This document shows positions 18,543 through 28,956 of a stretch of 64,000 nucleotides of DNA, one piece after another. The DNA is taken from positions 1 to 64,000 of the forward strand of contig JAFMVD010000007.1 of the NCBI GenBank assembly GCA_025499625.1, read 5' to 3'. The stretch is from Carboxylicivirga fragile (lineage in GTDB: Bacteria > Bacteroidota > Bacteroidia > Bacteroidales > Marinilabiliaceae). Made by a program: the position numbers and the translations under genes. Position 1 is the stretch's first letter, and every line of letters starts with the position of its first letter. A model generated the notes under the pieces. It did no database searches and was not told the origin of the DNA. It worked only from the letters and a program-made list of their open reading frames with translations.

Positions 18543-20981
18543 TTATTTTTTATTTACCATTACTTCAACGCTCTTCCCACGCTTGAAATGGATAATCAAT
18601 TTTGAGTTATTAATATTATATCTGGCACCTATTACATCAATTCCATTAATGTTATATTTATTCCCAAAGTCTATTTCTACTTTTTGATTCAGAGCTGAAA
18701 CCAATTTAACTTCAGCATTAGTCTTGTTCCATTTAATTTCATCGCATGCTATTCCTCCTCGCACCAAAACGCCATTTAATTGTCCTTCTGTCCAATCATC
18801 TGGCAATGCAGAAAATAAACTGATATATCCGGGGCTGCTATTTATAATCATCCTTGTCATTAATGATGGAATTCCACCACTGATATCCATATTAAAAAGA
18901 TGCCCTGGATTGTGGGTAGTCGCCATGCTATTTGTCCAATAGAAGCGAGATAAGTATTCAAGTATTTCAGTAGCGGTTTCTTTATCGTACATATTCACAG
19001 CTGCAAAACCAAGATGACACATCCCAAAAGCCATTTCTCCACCTTGCTGTTGTTTGCGAATCTTCATCCTTTCTTTGATGGTTGTCTTAACCGCTTCCTG
19101 CAATTTTTCAGAAGTCAGAATTTCTTCATCAGGCACTTCGTAGACACCGTACAAATGGGATGCATGACGGTGTGCCTGGTTATCGGTCAAACCTTCCCAA
19201 AGCCATTCTCGTAATACACCATCCTCACTTATCTGATAGTCGGGCAAACTACTTAAAAATTCCTCTTTCTGCCTGATTTCTTTTTGACTTACTCCAAGCT
19301 TTTTGGCAGCGCTAATCCAGTTGCGTGTTAATTCCTTAATAATCATTACATCCATTGTAGCATTTATACAATTTTGCCAGCGATGCTCCAATGGATTATT
19401 TTCTGGTGAATAGGAAGGTACAACAATGTATTTTCCATCATCACCCATCGTTAAAAAATCTTCCCAAAATAACAAAGCCTCGGTCATAAAGGGAAAAGCT
19501 CGTTTTTTTAAGAATTCAATATCCTGCGTATATAAATAATAATCGTAGAAGTAAGAAGCCGCCCATCCTGCACCGCCATTCCAATATTCCATACACCAAG
19601 TTTCATCGTAATGGTTATTTAAACCATGAGAGCTGGTATGTGAAGGGATATGAATGCCATGGACACCATATAGCTGCTGAGCATTTATCCGATAATTGTC
19701 CATCATGCGCTCGTGATATTTAAAATAAGCCATCATTAGTTCGGGCATATTTCCATTAAGCAGATTTGAAATAGCAACTTGTACATTTCCATCATGGGTA
19801 AAATCAGAACTCCATGGAGGAGTCCATGTACCGCTCCAAATTCCTTGTAAGTTTGGAGGGTTGGTTCCTGTGGAGCATAAAATGTTATATCTGGCTGCTT
19901 CAAACTGGCGTTGCATTATTCCTACAGATGTATTTTGCCTGACCTTTGACACAAGCGTTTCGGAATTCATTTCCCGCTCTTCTTCTGAAACTGCCAAGGA
20001 CAAGGATACGCGATTATATAATTTGCCATGACTTGCCTTCTGCTTATCAAGTAAGCTGGTGTAATTTGCATCAATACTATTAAGCTTATTCTTAAGATTC
20101 GATACCACTTCATGATTACTTCCCTTATAAGGCTCAATAGCAGTAATAATCAACACAGAAGTTACACCCTGTACTTTATATCGATTACCTGATTTTGTCA
20201 ACTCTCCACCATCATTTATTACTTTTAATAGGCCATCGTAACCATCTGGTGAGTAGTTATGTGCTTTGCCATACTGGCAGTGATAATGTATAAACTCATC
20301 TTCAATGCTTGTGGTAGAATGAGTAATCAACTGATCCATAGTGGCATTTTGCTCCCAAGAATGCGGTTGTTTGTGTAATGAAATTTCTGCATCAATTGGC
20401 GAAGTCCCTTCGATAAAAGTAACAACAATGCCATCCGCTCTTGACACAAAGGTCTTTCGTGTGAAAGCACCTTGCTGGTCAGTCCACTCAACAATGGCTT
20501 CAGCCGTTTCGTAGTTAACCATTCGACGGTATTTATCCACATTTGAAGCTGGCATATCAATAGTGATATTGGCAGCAGGAACGAAGGAGTCCGTCCATCT
20601 TTTAGGACCATATTGTTCTTGCCATAAATCATAGCCCAACTCTGCAACTTCCTGGTATTTCCCCTCAAAGGACAACTGTTTAATCGTATCCTGATAATCC
20701 GTCATATCGGGAGGAATGACTGGTTTTTCATTGGGTAGAAACAACAATGCATGATTCAAAATGATTGTCTCCTCAAACGGATTGCCCATGACCATTGCCC
20801 CCATCTCGCCATTGCCCGTTAATAAGGCGTCTTCCCATTTAGCAGCTGGCAACCAACTAACAAAACCTTTTCGAGGAATAAATTGAATTTGGCCTTGAGC
20901 TTCCAGTGATTGTAGTTGAAATAATGCAAGGTAAACTAGGGTTAAGAACAGCCCCAATAATTGTTTCTTTTTTAAATGCAT
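18543..20981 (-). CDS. GH95-family alpha-L-fucosidase (divergent)
   Basis: The start chosen is MHLKKKQ, which gives a clean signal peptide; an ATG 11 codons earlier is possible. The length is about 812 residues. An N-terminal beta-sandwich (ALLTGNGEMGAMVMG) leads to an alpha/alpha-six barrel with NLQGIWSGTWTPPWSSDF, YSPENNP, and HRHASHLYG, all GH95 marks. The Asn-x-Asn pair of well-studied GH95 enzymes reads Asp-Gly-Asn here, and the later FQIDGNFG-type segment reads FNMDISGG; the final Asp is kept. So the family call is firm but the precise specificity is less so. In xyloglucan it would remove alpha-1,2-fucose (or L-galactose) from F side chains. Confidence 0.85.
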   Translation of the reverse strand: MHLKKKQLLGLFLTLVYLALFQLQSLEAQGQIQFIPRKGFVSWLPAAKWEDALLTGNGEMGAMVMGNPFEETIILNHALLFLPNEKPVIPPDMTDYQDTIKQLSFEGKYQEVAELGYDLWQEQYGPKRWTDSFVPAANITIDMPASNVDKYRRMVNYETAEAIVEWTDQQGAFTRKTFVSRADGIVVTFIEGTSPIDAEISLHKQPHSWEQNATMDQLITHSTTSIEDEFIHYHCQYGKAHNYSPDGYDGLLKVINDGGELTKSGNRYKVQGVTSVLIITAIEPYKGSNHEVVSNLKNKLNSIDANYTSLLDKQKASHGKLYNRVSLSLAVSEEEREMNSETLVSKVRQNTSVGIMQRQFEAARYNILCSTGTNPPNLQGIWSGTWTPPWSSDFTHDGNVQVAISNLLNGNMPELMMAYFKYHERMMDNYRINAQQLYGVHGIHIPSHTSSHGLNNHYDETWCMEYWNGGAGWAASYFYDYYLYTQDIEFLKKRAFPFMTEALLFWEDFLTMGDDGKYIVVPSYSPENNPLEHRWQNCINATMDVMIIKELTRNWISAAKKLGVSQKEIRQKEEFLSSLPDYQISEDGVLREWLWEGLTDNQAHRHASHLYGVYEVPDEEILTSEKLQEAVKTTIKERMKIRKQQQGGEMAFGMCHLGFAAVNMYDKETATEILEYLSRFYWTNSMATTHNPGHLFNMDISGGIPSLMTRMIINSSPGYISLFSALPDDWTEGQLNGVLVRGGIACDEIKWNKTNAEVKLVSALNQKVEIDFGNKYNINGIDVIGARYNINNSKLIIHFKRGKSVEVMVNKK

Positions 20982-21052
20982 AGAATAAACATTATAGATA
21001 CAAAAACCCGACAATCATTTGATTGCCGGGAAACTGATTTTCCCGGTTGGAC

Positions 21053-23917
21053 CTACGGGAATTGAATCAATAATTGATCGCCAGTATAGTTTGCAACCTG
21101 ACCATCAATTTCTTTAATAGCCTCTATACTTCTAGGACTATTTTCTGATACAAAAACGATATTGAACTGTCGTTCTTTAACCATTCCTTCATATTCGCCC
21201 TTGCGCTCTCCTATTGTTAAAGTCCTATTCGTTTGATCCCATTTTAATGGTATAGAACAAAACAATCCTTTCTCATAGTTGTAATTTAACCCTTCATCTT
21301 CATAAATTTCAAATGCCCCATCTTCTCCGGTATAAACAACTAATTTAATTGGCGCATCCAGTTTTTGGTCGGTGTATTCAATTTCAGGACCAAAAGGAAT
21401 AATAGAACCAGCTTTGATAAATAATGGCATCTGCTCATATGGTGCATCCGCCATTATCGTTTGGCCACCCGGAAGCATTCTGCCATTATGGGCATTATAC
21501 CACTTTGTGTCTTTAGGTAAATATACTTCTCGTTTGCGGGCTCCATACTCATAAACTGGGCATACCATTAACGACGGACCAAACATATATTGATCATCAA
21601 TATTCTCCACCTTTTTATCATGAGCAAAATCCATTACCAAGGCACGCATCATGGTATAGTCATTAAAATAAACATGACCTGCTACCGAATAAATATAGGG
21701 CATTAAACGATAACGCAATTTATTATAGGCCACAATCGTTTTGTAAGCTTTATGATTTTCAGGTGCAATATGGAATACCTCACGGTAAGGATATTGCCCA
21801 TGCGCACGATACAAAGGCACAAAAGTTCCAAATTGATACCAGCGTGTATTTAACTCACGCCACTCATCCAAATCTTTACTGCCTTCTTTTGCTGTTTCGT
21901 AACGCTTTTCGACACAGAAACCACCAATATCCATCGTCCAATATGGGATACCGGACAAGGCAAAGTTCATTCCAGCCGTTATCTGGGCTTTCATATCTTC
22001 CCAGCGAGTACCAATATCACCACTCCATGTAGCCGTTGCATAGCGCTGTAAGCCAGCAAAACCAGAACGCGTTAATAAGAAAACACGTTTATTTGGGTCT
22101 ACACTTCTTTGTCCGTTATAAATAGCATCGGCATTGGCTAAGGAATAGGTATTAAAAAACTCGGTTGATGAACCAAGAGCAGTTGGTCCACAAAGCTCTT
22201 TACGGTATTCGATGCTGGCATTAGATAGAATATCAGGCTCAGAAGCATCCATCCACCAGGCGTCCATGCCATATTCGTAGATATTTTCTTTCATCTGATC
22301 CCAGAATAGTTCACGTGCTCCCTGGCTGTATGGGTCGTAGAACGAACCGATGTAGCCTTGTGAAATCCAATCACGAATACTGTCTTGTACCGCTCGTTGA
22401 TACATATACCCCCTGGCATCCAACGCTTTGTAATTATCCGTATTATGATAAAACTTAGGCCATACCGATATCATACAACGCGCATTCATCTCGTGAATAT
22501 CGTCCATCATCTTCTGCACATCAGGAAAACGTTTCGCATCAAATTCATGGCTTCCCCACTGGTCTTCTTCCCAATATGACCAATCCTGCACAATATTATC
22601 AATTGGAATATGACGCTTACGAAATTCCCCAAGTGTCCCAACAATCTCGTCCTGCGTTTTGTAACGCTCACGACTTTGCCAAAAACCATAGGCCCAACGC
22701 GGTAAAATGGTTGCTTTACCTGTTAATTGACGGTAACCACTAATAATCTTATCCATATTTTCACCATGAATAAAATAATAGTCGAGCTCTTGCCCCATTT
22801 CAGACCATAAGGCTAATTTACCCTGTTCTTTATCTGAACGAGGGCTAAAGGCTTTTAAGCCAATATAGGAAATACCTCCATCAGGCTTCCAATCTAGTTT
22901 GATAGGCACACGCTTACCCTTCTCCAACTGAACTGTAAACTTATAGGTGTTTGGATTCCAAGCGGTACGCCAACGCTCTTCCACCACTTCTTTACCATCT
23001 ACTTCAACACTGGTGTATCCAGCATAGTACAATTTAAAATGATAGATTCCCGACTCTGGTGCTTCAATTTCACCTTCCCAAGTTATCCTTGAATTATTAA
23101 AAGGAAAATTTGCCGGGAAATTCTTAATAGACTCTAAATGTTCATAATCAATCTCAGCCTCATTCTGCTGAGCAAATATTTTGCCTTCTGCAGTAGTATA
23201 TGTTGCTGTTAAACCACCTTCAACTCCTTCGTTGTTAAATAATTTAAATTGCGATAGCTGTCCATAATCGTTAGGGTTACCAAAGCGACTGTAAGAATAA
23301 TTGTCCCACAAGATCCCATATTTTTTATTTGACACCACAAATGGCACAGATACTTTAGTATTGTATTGATACAGTTCTTCATTCTTACCTTTGTAGTTCC
23401 ACTCATCACTCTGATGCTGGCCTAAACCATAAAACGCTTCATCATCGGGTGATTCAAATACCTGCTCAAATGTATAACCAGTATAACCATCAACTTCTAT
23501 TGGTTTAAACTTCTTATGACTGCCAGAGCTTTCTTCCAATAAGGCATTTCCCTTTAAATCGTAAAAACTTAATTCACCAGTCTGCAGCGATGCTTTTACT
23601 AATAACTTGGCTGTCTTAATATGAAGTACTCCTTCTTGTTCAACAACATCAAATTTCACTTTATTGTCGAACTCCTTAACTATAATTAAGCTTTCCCTTT
23701 CTTTCATCGTCATCTCGGGAGTGGCCTTCACTCGGATAATATCATCGGAAACAATCTGTATTTTAATACTTTTTGCTCCATCTTTGGCCACCTCAACTGG
23801 ATGAATTATTATTCCCTCCGGCGTTCGCTTATAGGCAGTTTTTGAACAAGAGAATAACACAAGTCCAACAACCATTATGACATAAAGCCTTTTTATCACA
23901 GTTCTCAATTTACTCAT
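21053..23917 (-). CDS. GH31 alpha-xylosidase with PA14 domain (lipoprotein)
   Basis: A 954-residue lipoprotein (lipobox LFSC, residue 24; no acidic run behind the Cys, so periplasmic retention is likely). The N-terminal GH31 sandwich is interrupted by a PA14 domain at about residues 225-360 (IYHFKLYYAGYTSVEVDG). The barrel holds nucleophile D557 in WWMDASEPD and acid/base D634 in WSGDIG, then two C-terminal sandwiches. The PA14-GH31 layout is that of the xyloglucan alpha-xylosidases in Bacteroides and Cellvibrio, where PA14 helps bind longer oligosaccharides. It removes the non-reducing-end xylose of XXXG-type units. The GH5 gene lies 11 bp upstream. Confidence 0.95.
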   Translation of the reverse strand: MSKLRTVIKRLYVIMVVGLVLFSCSKTAYKRTPEGIIIHPVEVAKDGAKSIKIQIVSDDIIRVKATPEMTMKERESLIIVKEFDNKVKFDVVEQEGVLHIKTAKLLVKASLQTGELSFYDLKGNALLEESSGSHKKFKPIEVDGYTGYTFEQVFESPDDEAFYGLGQHQSDEWNYKGKNEELYQYNTKVSVPFVVSNKKYGILWDNYSYSRFGNPNDYGQLSQFKLFNNEGVEGGLTATYTTAEGKIFAQQNEAEIDYEHLESIKNFPANFPFNNSRITWEGEIEAPESGIYHFKLYYAGYTSVEVDGKEVVEERWRTAWNPNTYKFTVQLEKGKRVPIKLDWKPDGGISYIGLKAFSPRSDKEQGKLALWSEMGQELDYYFIHGENMDKIISGYRQLTGKATILPRWAYGFWQSRERYKTQDEIVGTLGEFRKRHIPIDNIVQDWSYWEEDQWGSHEFDAKRFPDVQKMMDDIHEMNARCMISVWPKFYHNTDNYKALDARGYMYQRAVQDSIRDWISQGYIGSFYDPYSQGARELFWDQMKENIYEYGMDAWWMDASEPDILSNASIEYRKELCGPTALGSSTEFFNTYSLANADAIYNGQRSVDPNKRVFLLTRSGFAGLQRYATATWSGDIGTRWEDMKAQITAGMNFALSGIPYWTMDIGGFCVEKRYETAKEGSKDLDEWRELNTRWYQFGTFVPLYRAHGQYPYREVFHIAPENHKAYKTIVAYNKLRYRLMPYIYSVAGHVYFNDYTMMRALVMDFAHDKKVENIDDQYMFGPSLMVCPVYEYGARKREVYLPKDTKWYNAHNGRMLPGGQTIMADAPYEQMPLFIKAGSIIPFGPEIEYTDQKLDAPIKLVVYTGEDGAFEIYEDEGLNYNYEKGLFCSIPLKWDQTNRTLTIGERKGEYEGMVKERQFNIVFVSENSPRSIEAIKEIDGQVANYTGDQLLIQFP

Positions 23918-23928
23918 TATTTCTGATT

Positions 23929-25392
23929 TTAATTGTATACATTAATAATGGCCTCAATAGCTTCGGTATGCACCTGCTCGCCAGTTGAACGATTAAACAA
24001 TCCTGAAGCATCCTTATCTGTGTATCCATTATCCCAATAGAAAGTAGTAATACCATTTGCTTTTGCTATTTCATTTACCTTTTGATGATAATAGTTACGC
24101 GACGCTTCATGCAAAGCCTGTTGATCTGCAGGCATATCTCCTCGTAACATGGCCGAATACTCTCCAATAATCACGGGTATATTATTATCGATATATTTTG
24201 TTTTTAGCTTTTGAAATTGCGCTTCCAGGTGGTCTTCCTGCCCCCAATCGGTAACATCTGTATAGCCTTCGCCCCATTGCGTTTTATAACCCTCATCAGT
24301 CTTAATAGTGAACTCATATGGATCATAGTAGTGGGCTTCAACTATAAGTCTGTTTTCTGTATCATCGCTTGGCATTGTGTGGTAATTAACTCCATGATCG
24401 ATATTGGTATTGTAAGTTTGAACTACCAAGTTGCGGTAAGTATTTCGACCACCAGTAGCTCGCACAGCATCAACAAATGTTTGTACATAAGACTCTTGAA
24501 CTTCTATATTTTCTGTACTTGGATTACCATAATTTTCTCTTACTTCATTGGTACCGGCAAACATTAAGTGCTCGTTATAGTCGCGGAAGTATTTGGCAAT
24601 TTGTTTCCAAATTGCCGCTTGCTTTTCATTTACAGCATCCTGATGTTCATACATTGGATGTTCTTCTAACCAGCCACCATCCCAGTGAATATTAATAATG
24701 GCATACATATCTCGGCTTACGCAGCAGTCAACAACCTCTTTAACGCGTTGGAGCCAACTTTCTTTTATTGTGTAATCTTCCTGATTCTCAAGATAGCTAT
24801 CCCAGGCACAAGGAATGCGTATTGCATTAAATCCTGCATCTTTAACGCCTTGAATCAATGTTTCAGACACCTTTGGATTACCCCAACCAGTTTCACCACC
24901 GGGCACTTCTAATGAATTTCCAATATTCCAACCAACAATCATCTTATTAGCTAATTCAGAGGCTGTACTTTCAACACCTGTCATGTCGGGTTCGATATAA
25001 TCAGGTATTTCAGGATCAATCACCTCTTCTCCTGCCTCCTGGTTAATTGTAATTATAATTTCTTCAAGTGTCTCATCACTATCGATAATTGTAAGTGTTC
25101 CATTTCGTTCTTCTGCTTGTTGGTTCTCATCTATCGTAATCTTAACGGTAGCATCTCCCTTGGCTGTTGTAATTGAAGGACGAAAAAAAGAAGAATTATC
25201 ATAAGTTATTCTCCATGTTGTATTGGATTTGATAGAAATATTGGATTCACTTCCTTCTGCGAAAGCACTAATATTCGTTGGCTCAACACTCAATTCATGA
25301 GTTGGTTCAGGTGGTTCTTCTCCCCCATTTGACTCACTACAGCTACTGAATATCAATGCCAGCATGGTGATTATTAAAATATTCATCTTCAT
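23929..25392 (-). CDS. GH5 endo-xyloglucanase (subfamily 4-like) with BACON domain
   Basis: A 487-residue lipoprotein (lipobox SSC, residue 18). The residues after the Cys are rich in Glu/Ser (SESNGGEE), a surface-export-type sequence. Residues about 35-120 are a BACON domain, a spacer that holds the enzyme off the membrane. The GH5 barrel (about 140-485) has GWNIGNSLEV, IRIPCAWD, acid/base E283 in GTNEVR and nucleophile E411 in IIGEYSAM. The Pro usually found after the acid/base Glu is Val here. This is the layout of the Bacteroides ovatus surface endo-xyloglucanase. It starts digestion at the cell surface, handing oligosaccharides to the binding proteins encoded just upstream. Confidence 0.93.
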   Translation of the reverse strand: MKMNILIITMLALIFSSCSESNGGEEPPEPTHELSVEPTNISAFAEGSESNISIKSNTTWRITYDNSSFFRPSITTAKGDATVKITIDENQQAEERNGTLTIIDSDETLEEIIITINQEAGEEVIDPEIPDYIEPDMTGVESTASELANKMIVGWNIGNSLEVPGGETGWGNPKVSETLIQGVKDAGFNAIRIPCAWDSYLENQEDYTIKESWLQRVKEVVDCCVSRDMYAIINIHWDGGWLEEHPMYEHQDAVNEKQAAIWKQIAKYFRDYNEHLMFAGTNEVRENYGNPSTENIEVQESYVQTFVDAVRATGGRNTYRNLVVQTYNTNIDHGVNYHTMPSDDTENRLIVEAHYYDPYEFTIKTDEGYKTQWGEGYTDVTDWGQEDHLEAQFQKLKTKYIDNNIPVIIGEYSAMLRGDMPADQQALHEASRNYYHQKVNEIAKANGITTFYWDNGYTDKDASGLFNRSTGEQVHTEAIEAIINVYN

Positions 25393-25470
25393 ATCTTTCC
25401 TAATTGCGCTCTTCGTTAATGATAAGGTTGGAATAACCGGAGATTAGACTAACCTCCGGTATTAAAGTTA

Positions 25471-27306
25471 TTAGAATAAAACTACTTTATCAATTGTTGC
25501 TGTCACAGCATTAATATCACTAATTTCAGCAGCCATTCCTTTAATGTCAATAACAAAAACTGCTGCACCTTCACTCGTTGATGTAGGATCATACGAAACA
25601 GTGTAGGTGCCATCACCGGTCACTGAAGCAACTTGTTCTTGAGTTCCATCTCCCCAATACTGAGGCTCCCAGTCACCATCGGCCAATGAAAAAGCAGTAT
25701 TATAATTACCCACTGCGTCATCTTGAAGCGTAATACCTCCTAATGTAAATGTTATTTCAATACGATTAGTGAATACCAGGTCATCTCTATTTAAAGGAGG
25801 ATCAGCTGCAGTGCTGCTATAATCATTATATAATTCTAAACGCAAATTTCCGTTTTCTTCAAGGTCACCATAGACGAACTTAGTATTATCAAAAGCCAGT
25901 TCTGTTCCTTGAGGGGATCCTCCATCGTCAGAACCGCTAGCTTGTGGTACTAATTTATAACACATATACTCCGGTTTATCAGTGGCAAGTGCTCCTACCC
26001 ACATCCCTGTTACATTTCCAGCTTCTTTTTCAATGGATAAAATACGCCACTGATTTTCGGCGGTCGTGCTTAAAGTTACCCAGCCACCACATATTATGAA
26101 CTCAGGCTTAACACCATCAAAGGTATAGATACCTTTTTCATCCAATGTATAGGTACCTTCCGACTCTGTTCCATCGGGCAATACCATATGAACAGTATTA
26201 TCTGCTGAATTCATGGTTAATGCAAAATCAACATAAGTAGGTGGTACATCAGCGTTCATACCCGTCCAATCAGCATAGGTATCTGGCGACACCCAATCGG
26301 CATTCATTAGCGAGCCATCAAGATTAGCCCAGTTAAATGGTGTTTCAGGCGATAATACCCATTTGATAGATGTGTTTATTACTTGAGAAACATCATCTTT
26401 CCAGCCATCAGGTAGAATTGGTTCCGGGTCTGGTAAATCCTCTGGCACATAGTTCTCAGCATATTCATCCGAAACAAAATTCCATACATACAAGTAATCT
26501 CCTTCTTCGTTAGTTCGTCTTACACCAACCATTAATTGTATTTCAGTTAGTTCGAGAATTACCAAATCATTATTCCAGTTAGTTGCATTAGCAATAAAAT
26601 TATTTGAACGAAGAATAGTAGCATCTGTTGTTGTAATAGTATGATTATCTACATTCAAAGAATAAGTTCCTATTTCATCAACACCCTCCGTAACTTTATG
26701 AGTAGTCATAACGGCACCATCAATCAAACTAAAAGTCATTCTACTATCCTTATCAGCCTCTTCAATTATCCATTGATTATCACTCCAGGCTGGAGCCCAT
26801 CCTATTACAGCAGTGCCTGCCTGCCATTCCACCCAAGTTGTTTGAGGTTCACAATAAGTTAAGGGACCTGCAGCAAGGCCATAGTCTCCATAATCTAATC
26901 TCCATGTTTTACTATTTCCAACTCCCCCAGAGAGAAACTCCCAAAGTGGATCATTAATGTATTCGAAGTTCGTTGTGGTAATTTCAACCTGCATCGTATC
27001 ATCCTGAATATAACCACCTGCCGACATTACGCCATATGCAAAATCATAAACACCTGGGAATGCTAATTTAACGGTATCTTTTTCACGTGTTGAACGCCCC
27101 AATGGTGTAATCCAATGTGGAGCAGCATCGTCTGTTAAACTCTCAAGCAGCACCATATTAGGGTCTTCAGCATCTTGTACTATACTGTATTTTAATGCAT
27201 CCTTTGAGATGGTATTACCCAGCTCAAAATCATCGGGCTGACAAGCTACAAAGCCAAGGGCCAGCACCATGACAGCTATGACAATATGAAATATATTTTT
27301 CTTCAT
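25471..27306 (-). CDS. surface glycan-binding lipoprotein (SusE/F position)
   Basis: The start chosen is MKKNIF; an earlier ATG overlaps the susD stop region and spoils the signal peptide. About 611 residues. The lipobox is FVAC, followed by QPDDFE, an acid-rich surface signal. A short PKD-like segment (residues 40-110) is followed by two copies of a lipocalin-like domain (each with WRL/WVL, then GTYSL/GTYTL, then a VGVRR or GMWVG strand) and a C-terminal sandwich rich in Asn and Asp. No catalytic motif is visible. By position (third after susC and susD) it is the second xyloglucan-binding protein of the locus. The domain duplication is by eye. Confidence 0.8.
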   Translation of the reverse strand: MKKNIFHIVIAVMVLALGFVACQPDDFELGNTISKDALKYSIVQDAEDPNMVLLESLTDDAAPHWITPLGRSTREKDTVKLAFPGVYDFAYGVMSAGGYIQDDTMQVEITTTNFEYINDPLWEFLSGGVGNSKTWRLDYGDYGLAAGPLTYCEPQTTWVEWQAGTAVIGWAPAWSDNQWIIEEADKDSRMTFSLIDGAVMTTHKVTEGVDEIGTYSLNVDNHTITTTDATILRSNNFIANATNWNNDLVILELTEIQLMVGVRRTNEEGDYLYVWNFVSDEYAENYVPEDLPDPEPILPDGWKDDVSQVINTSIKWVLSPETPFNWANLDGSLMNADWVSPDTYADWTGMNADVPPTYVDFALTMNSADNTVHMVLPDGTESEGTYTLDEKGIYTFDGVKPEFIICGGWVTLSTTAENQWRILSIEKEAGNVTGMWVGALATDKPEYMCYKLVPQASGSDDGGSPQGTELAFDNTKFVYGDLEENGNLRLELYNDYSSTAADPPLNRDDLVFTNRIEITFTLGGITLQDDAVGNYNTAFSLADGDWEPQYWGDGTQEQVASVTGDGTYTVSYDPTSTSEGAAVFVIDIKGMAAEISDINAVTATIDKVVLF

Positions 27307-27325
27307 CTTTTTGTTGTTTAAGTTA

Positions 27326-28945
27326 TTACCAACCGGCATTTTGAGTTAACACACCTGCTGAGCGAGTAATTTGCTGTTGAGGAATTTGCATCAAACCTTT
27401 GGTTTCGGTTACCTTAGCTGATTGAATGACCTTATCAGTTTCAACACCACCATTCAATACTTTTGTAGTTGTACCAATAGCATTGGCTGCCACATCAACT
27501 CCCTGACGCAATAAATCCCAGTAACGAATACCTTCAAAAGCAAATTCGTAACGACGCTCTACCATAATATTCTCCTTAGTCAGGGCTTTCGGATCCAGGC
27601 CGGCACGACGACGCACTTCATCAAAATAACTTTGTGCATTAGCACTACCAAGCTCAGCTGCCATTAACATAACATCCGCATAACGTATGACCACATAATC
27701 CTGAAACTGGCTAATCATAAAATTCTCTCCACCATTAATTTCCGAAACATCTCCTACATTTATCTCTCCTGTTTCTTCGTCTTTATACGGACTGGCCATT
27801 GGCGTATACTTCTTTACTGTATACCCAGTATATTCACGCTGTCCACCATTATCGAATGAGAGGTCTTCACCTATAATCGAAATGATTGATGCTTCTTTGC
27901 GAGTATCTCCATCTTCATATGCTGCATACAAATCAGCTGAAACTGTACAGGCACCCCAACCTTTGCTATAAGGCACATTGTATTCCGTAGCACGCAATCC
28001 CATCATTACCAGCCAATGGTTTCCATCAGTGTTACCATTCCAGTCGGATGTAATGTTATGCTTAATTGCAAAAATGGTTTCCTGATTATCCTTACCTGCA
28101 TAACTTGATTCCAATCCATCGCCGGCTTCGTTTACCATTGCAGATGCTGCCGGCCACAAGTTTTTGAATTCATCAACAAGGCCATAATCACTAACACCCA
28201 AAACATCTTCCAACCCTTGTAAAACAGTACTTTTATCAACAACTCCAACTAAGTCTGTTTTTTGATAATAACCTGTGTAAAACAAGAATACACGAGCAAG
28301 CAAAGCTTTTGCAGCATATTGATTAACCCGCCCGGGTTCAACTACATTTGTTCCGTTTTCAGCTGCAAACTTCAAATCTTCGGCTATAACTTTATATGTA
28401 TCATCAATGGGAGCTTGTGGAATATTTCCACTCTCCGGTTCTGTTAATAATGGCACACGTTCCCATATACGTACCATATCAAAGTAACAGTAAGCACGAA
28501 GGAAACGGGCTTGAGCTTCGATATTTGTTTTAAAAGCTAAATCGTCTTCCCAATCAATCTGATCCATTTTTTTTAGGAGCATATTCATTCGGTAAATGGC
28601 TTTGTAATAATTTTTCCAGTTATCGTTAAGAATATCTGTTTCACCTGGTGAGCGATTAATATCAAACTCATCTAGAACTTGGTAATTATAAGCATCATTA
28701 TTCCCTGTTGCTCCAAAAGTATTGTCCGATATCACCTCAGATAATACCGGGAAAGCAACACCTGACGCATATAAGACTTGAATTCCATCGTAACAACCTA
28801 TTATGGCCTTTTCAGCATCAGCTTTTGTCTTATAAAAGTTCTGTTCAGTTATATCGGTAATAGGCTCACTATCTAAAAAGCTATCGGAGCAAGCTGATGC
28901 CAAAAGAGCAACTAATAGAACTATATATATTGAAATTTTCTTCAT
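27326..28945 (-). CDS. SusD/RagB-family glycan-binding lipoprotein, xyloglucan locus
   Basis: A 539-residue lipoprotein (lipobox ASAC, then SDSFLDSE, an acidic surface signal). The SusD hallmarks are present: the N-terminal ITEQNFYKTKADAEKAIIGCYDG, the central RFLRAYCYFDMVRIWERVPL with TPR-like helices, and the C-terminal VERRYEFAFEGIRYWDLLRQG. SusD proteins form the lid of the SusC barrel and bind the glycan at the surface. The gene begins 11 bp after susC and precedes the SusE-position gene by 19 bp. Confidence 0.95.
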   Translation of the reverse strand: MKKISIYIVLLVALLASACSDSFLDSEPITDITEQNFYKTKADAEKAIIGCYDGIQVLYASGVAFPVLSEVISDNTFGATGNNDAYNYQVLDEFDINRSPGETDILNDNWKNYYKAIYRMNMLLKKMDQIDWEDDLAFKTNIEAQARFLRAYCYFDMVRIWERVPLLTEPESGNIPQAPIDDTYKVIAEDLKFAAENGTNVVEPGRVNQYAAKALLARVFLFYTGYYQKTDLVGVVDKSTVLQGLEDVLGVSDYGLVDEFKNLWPAASAMVNEAGDGLESSYAGKDNQETIFAIKHNITSDWNGNTDGNHWLVMMGLRATEYNVPYSKGWGACTVSADLYAAYEDGDTRKEASIISIIGEDLSFDNGGQREYTGYTVKKYTPMASPYKDEETGEINVGDVSEINGGENFMISQFQDYVVIRYADVMLMAAELGSANAQSYFDEVRRRAGLDPKALTKENIMVERRYEFAFEGIRYWDLLRQGVDVAANAIGTTTKVLNGGVETDKVIQSAKVTETKGLMQIPQQQITRSAGVLTQNAGW

Positions 28946-28956
28946 TTCTCTTTCAT

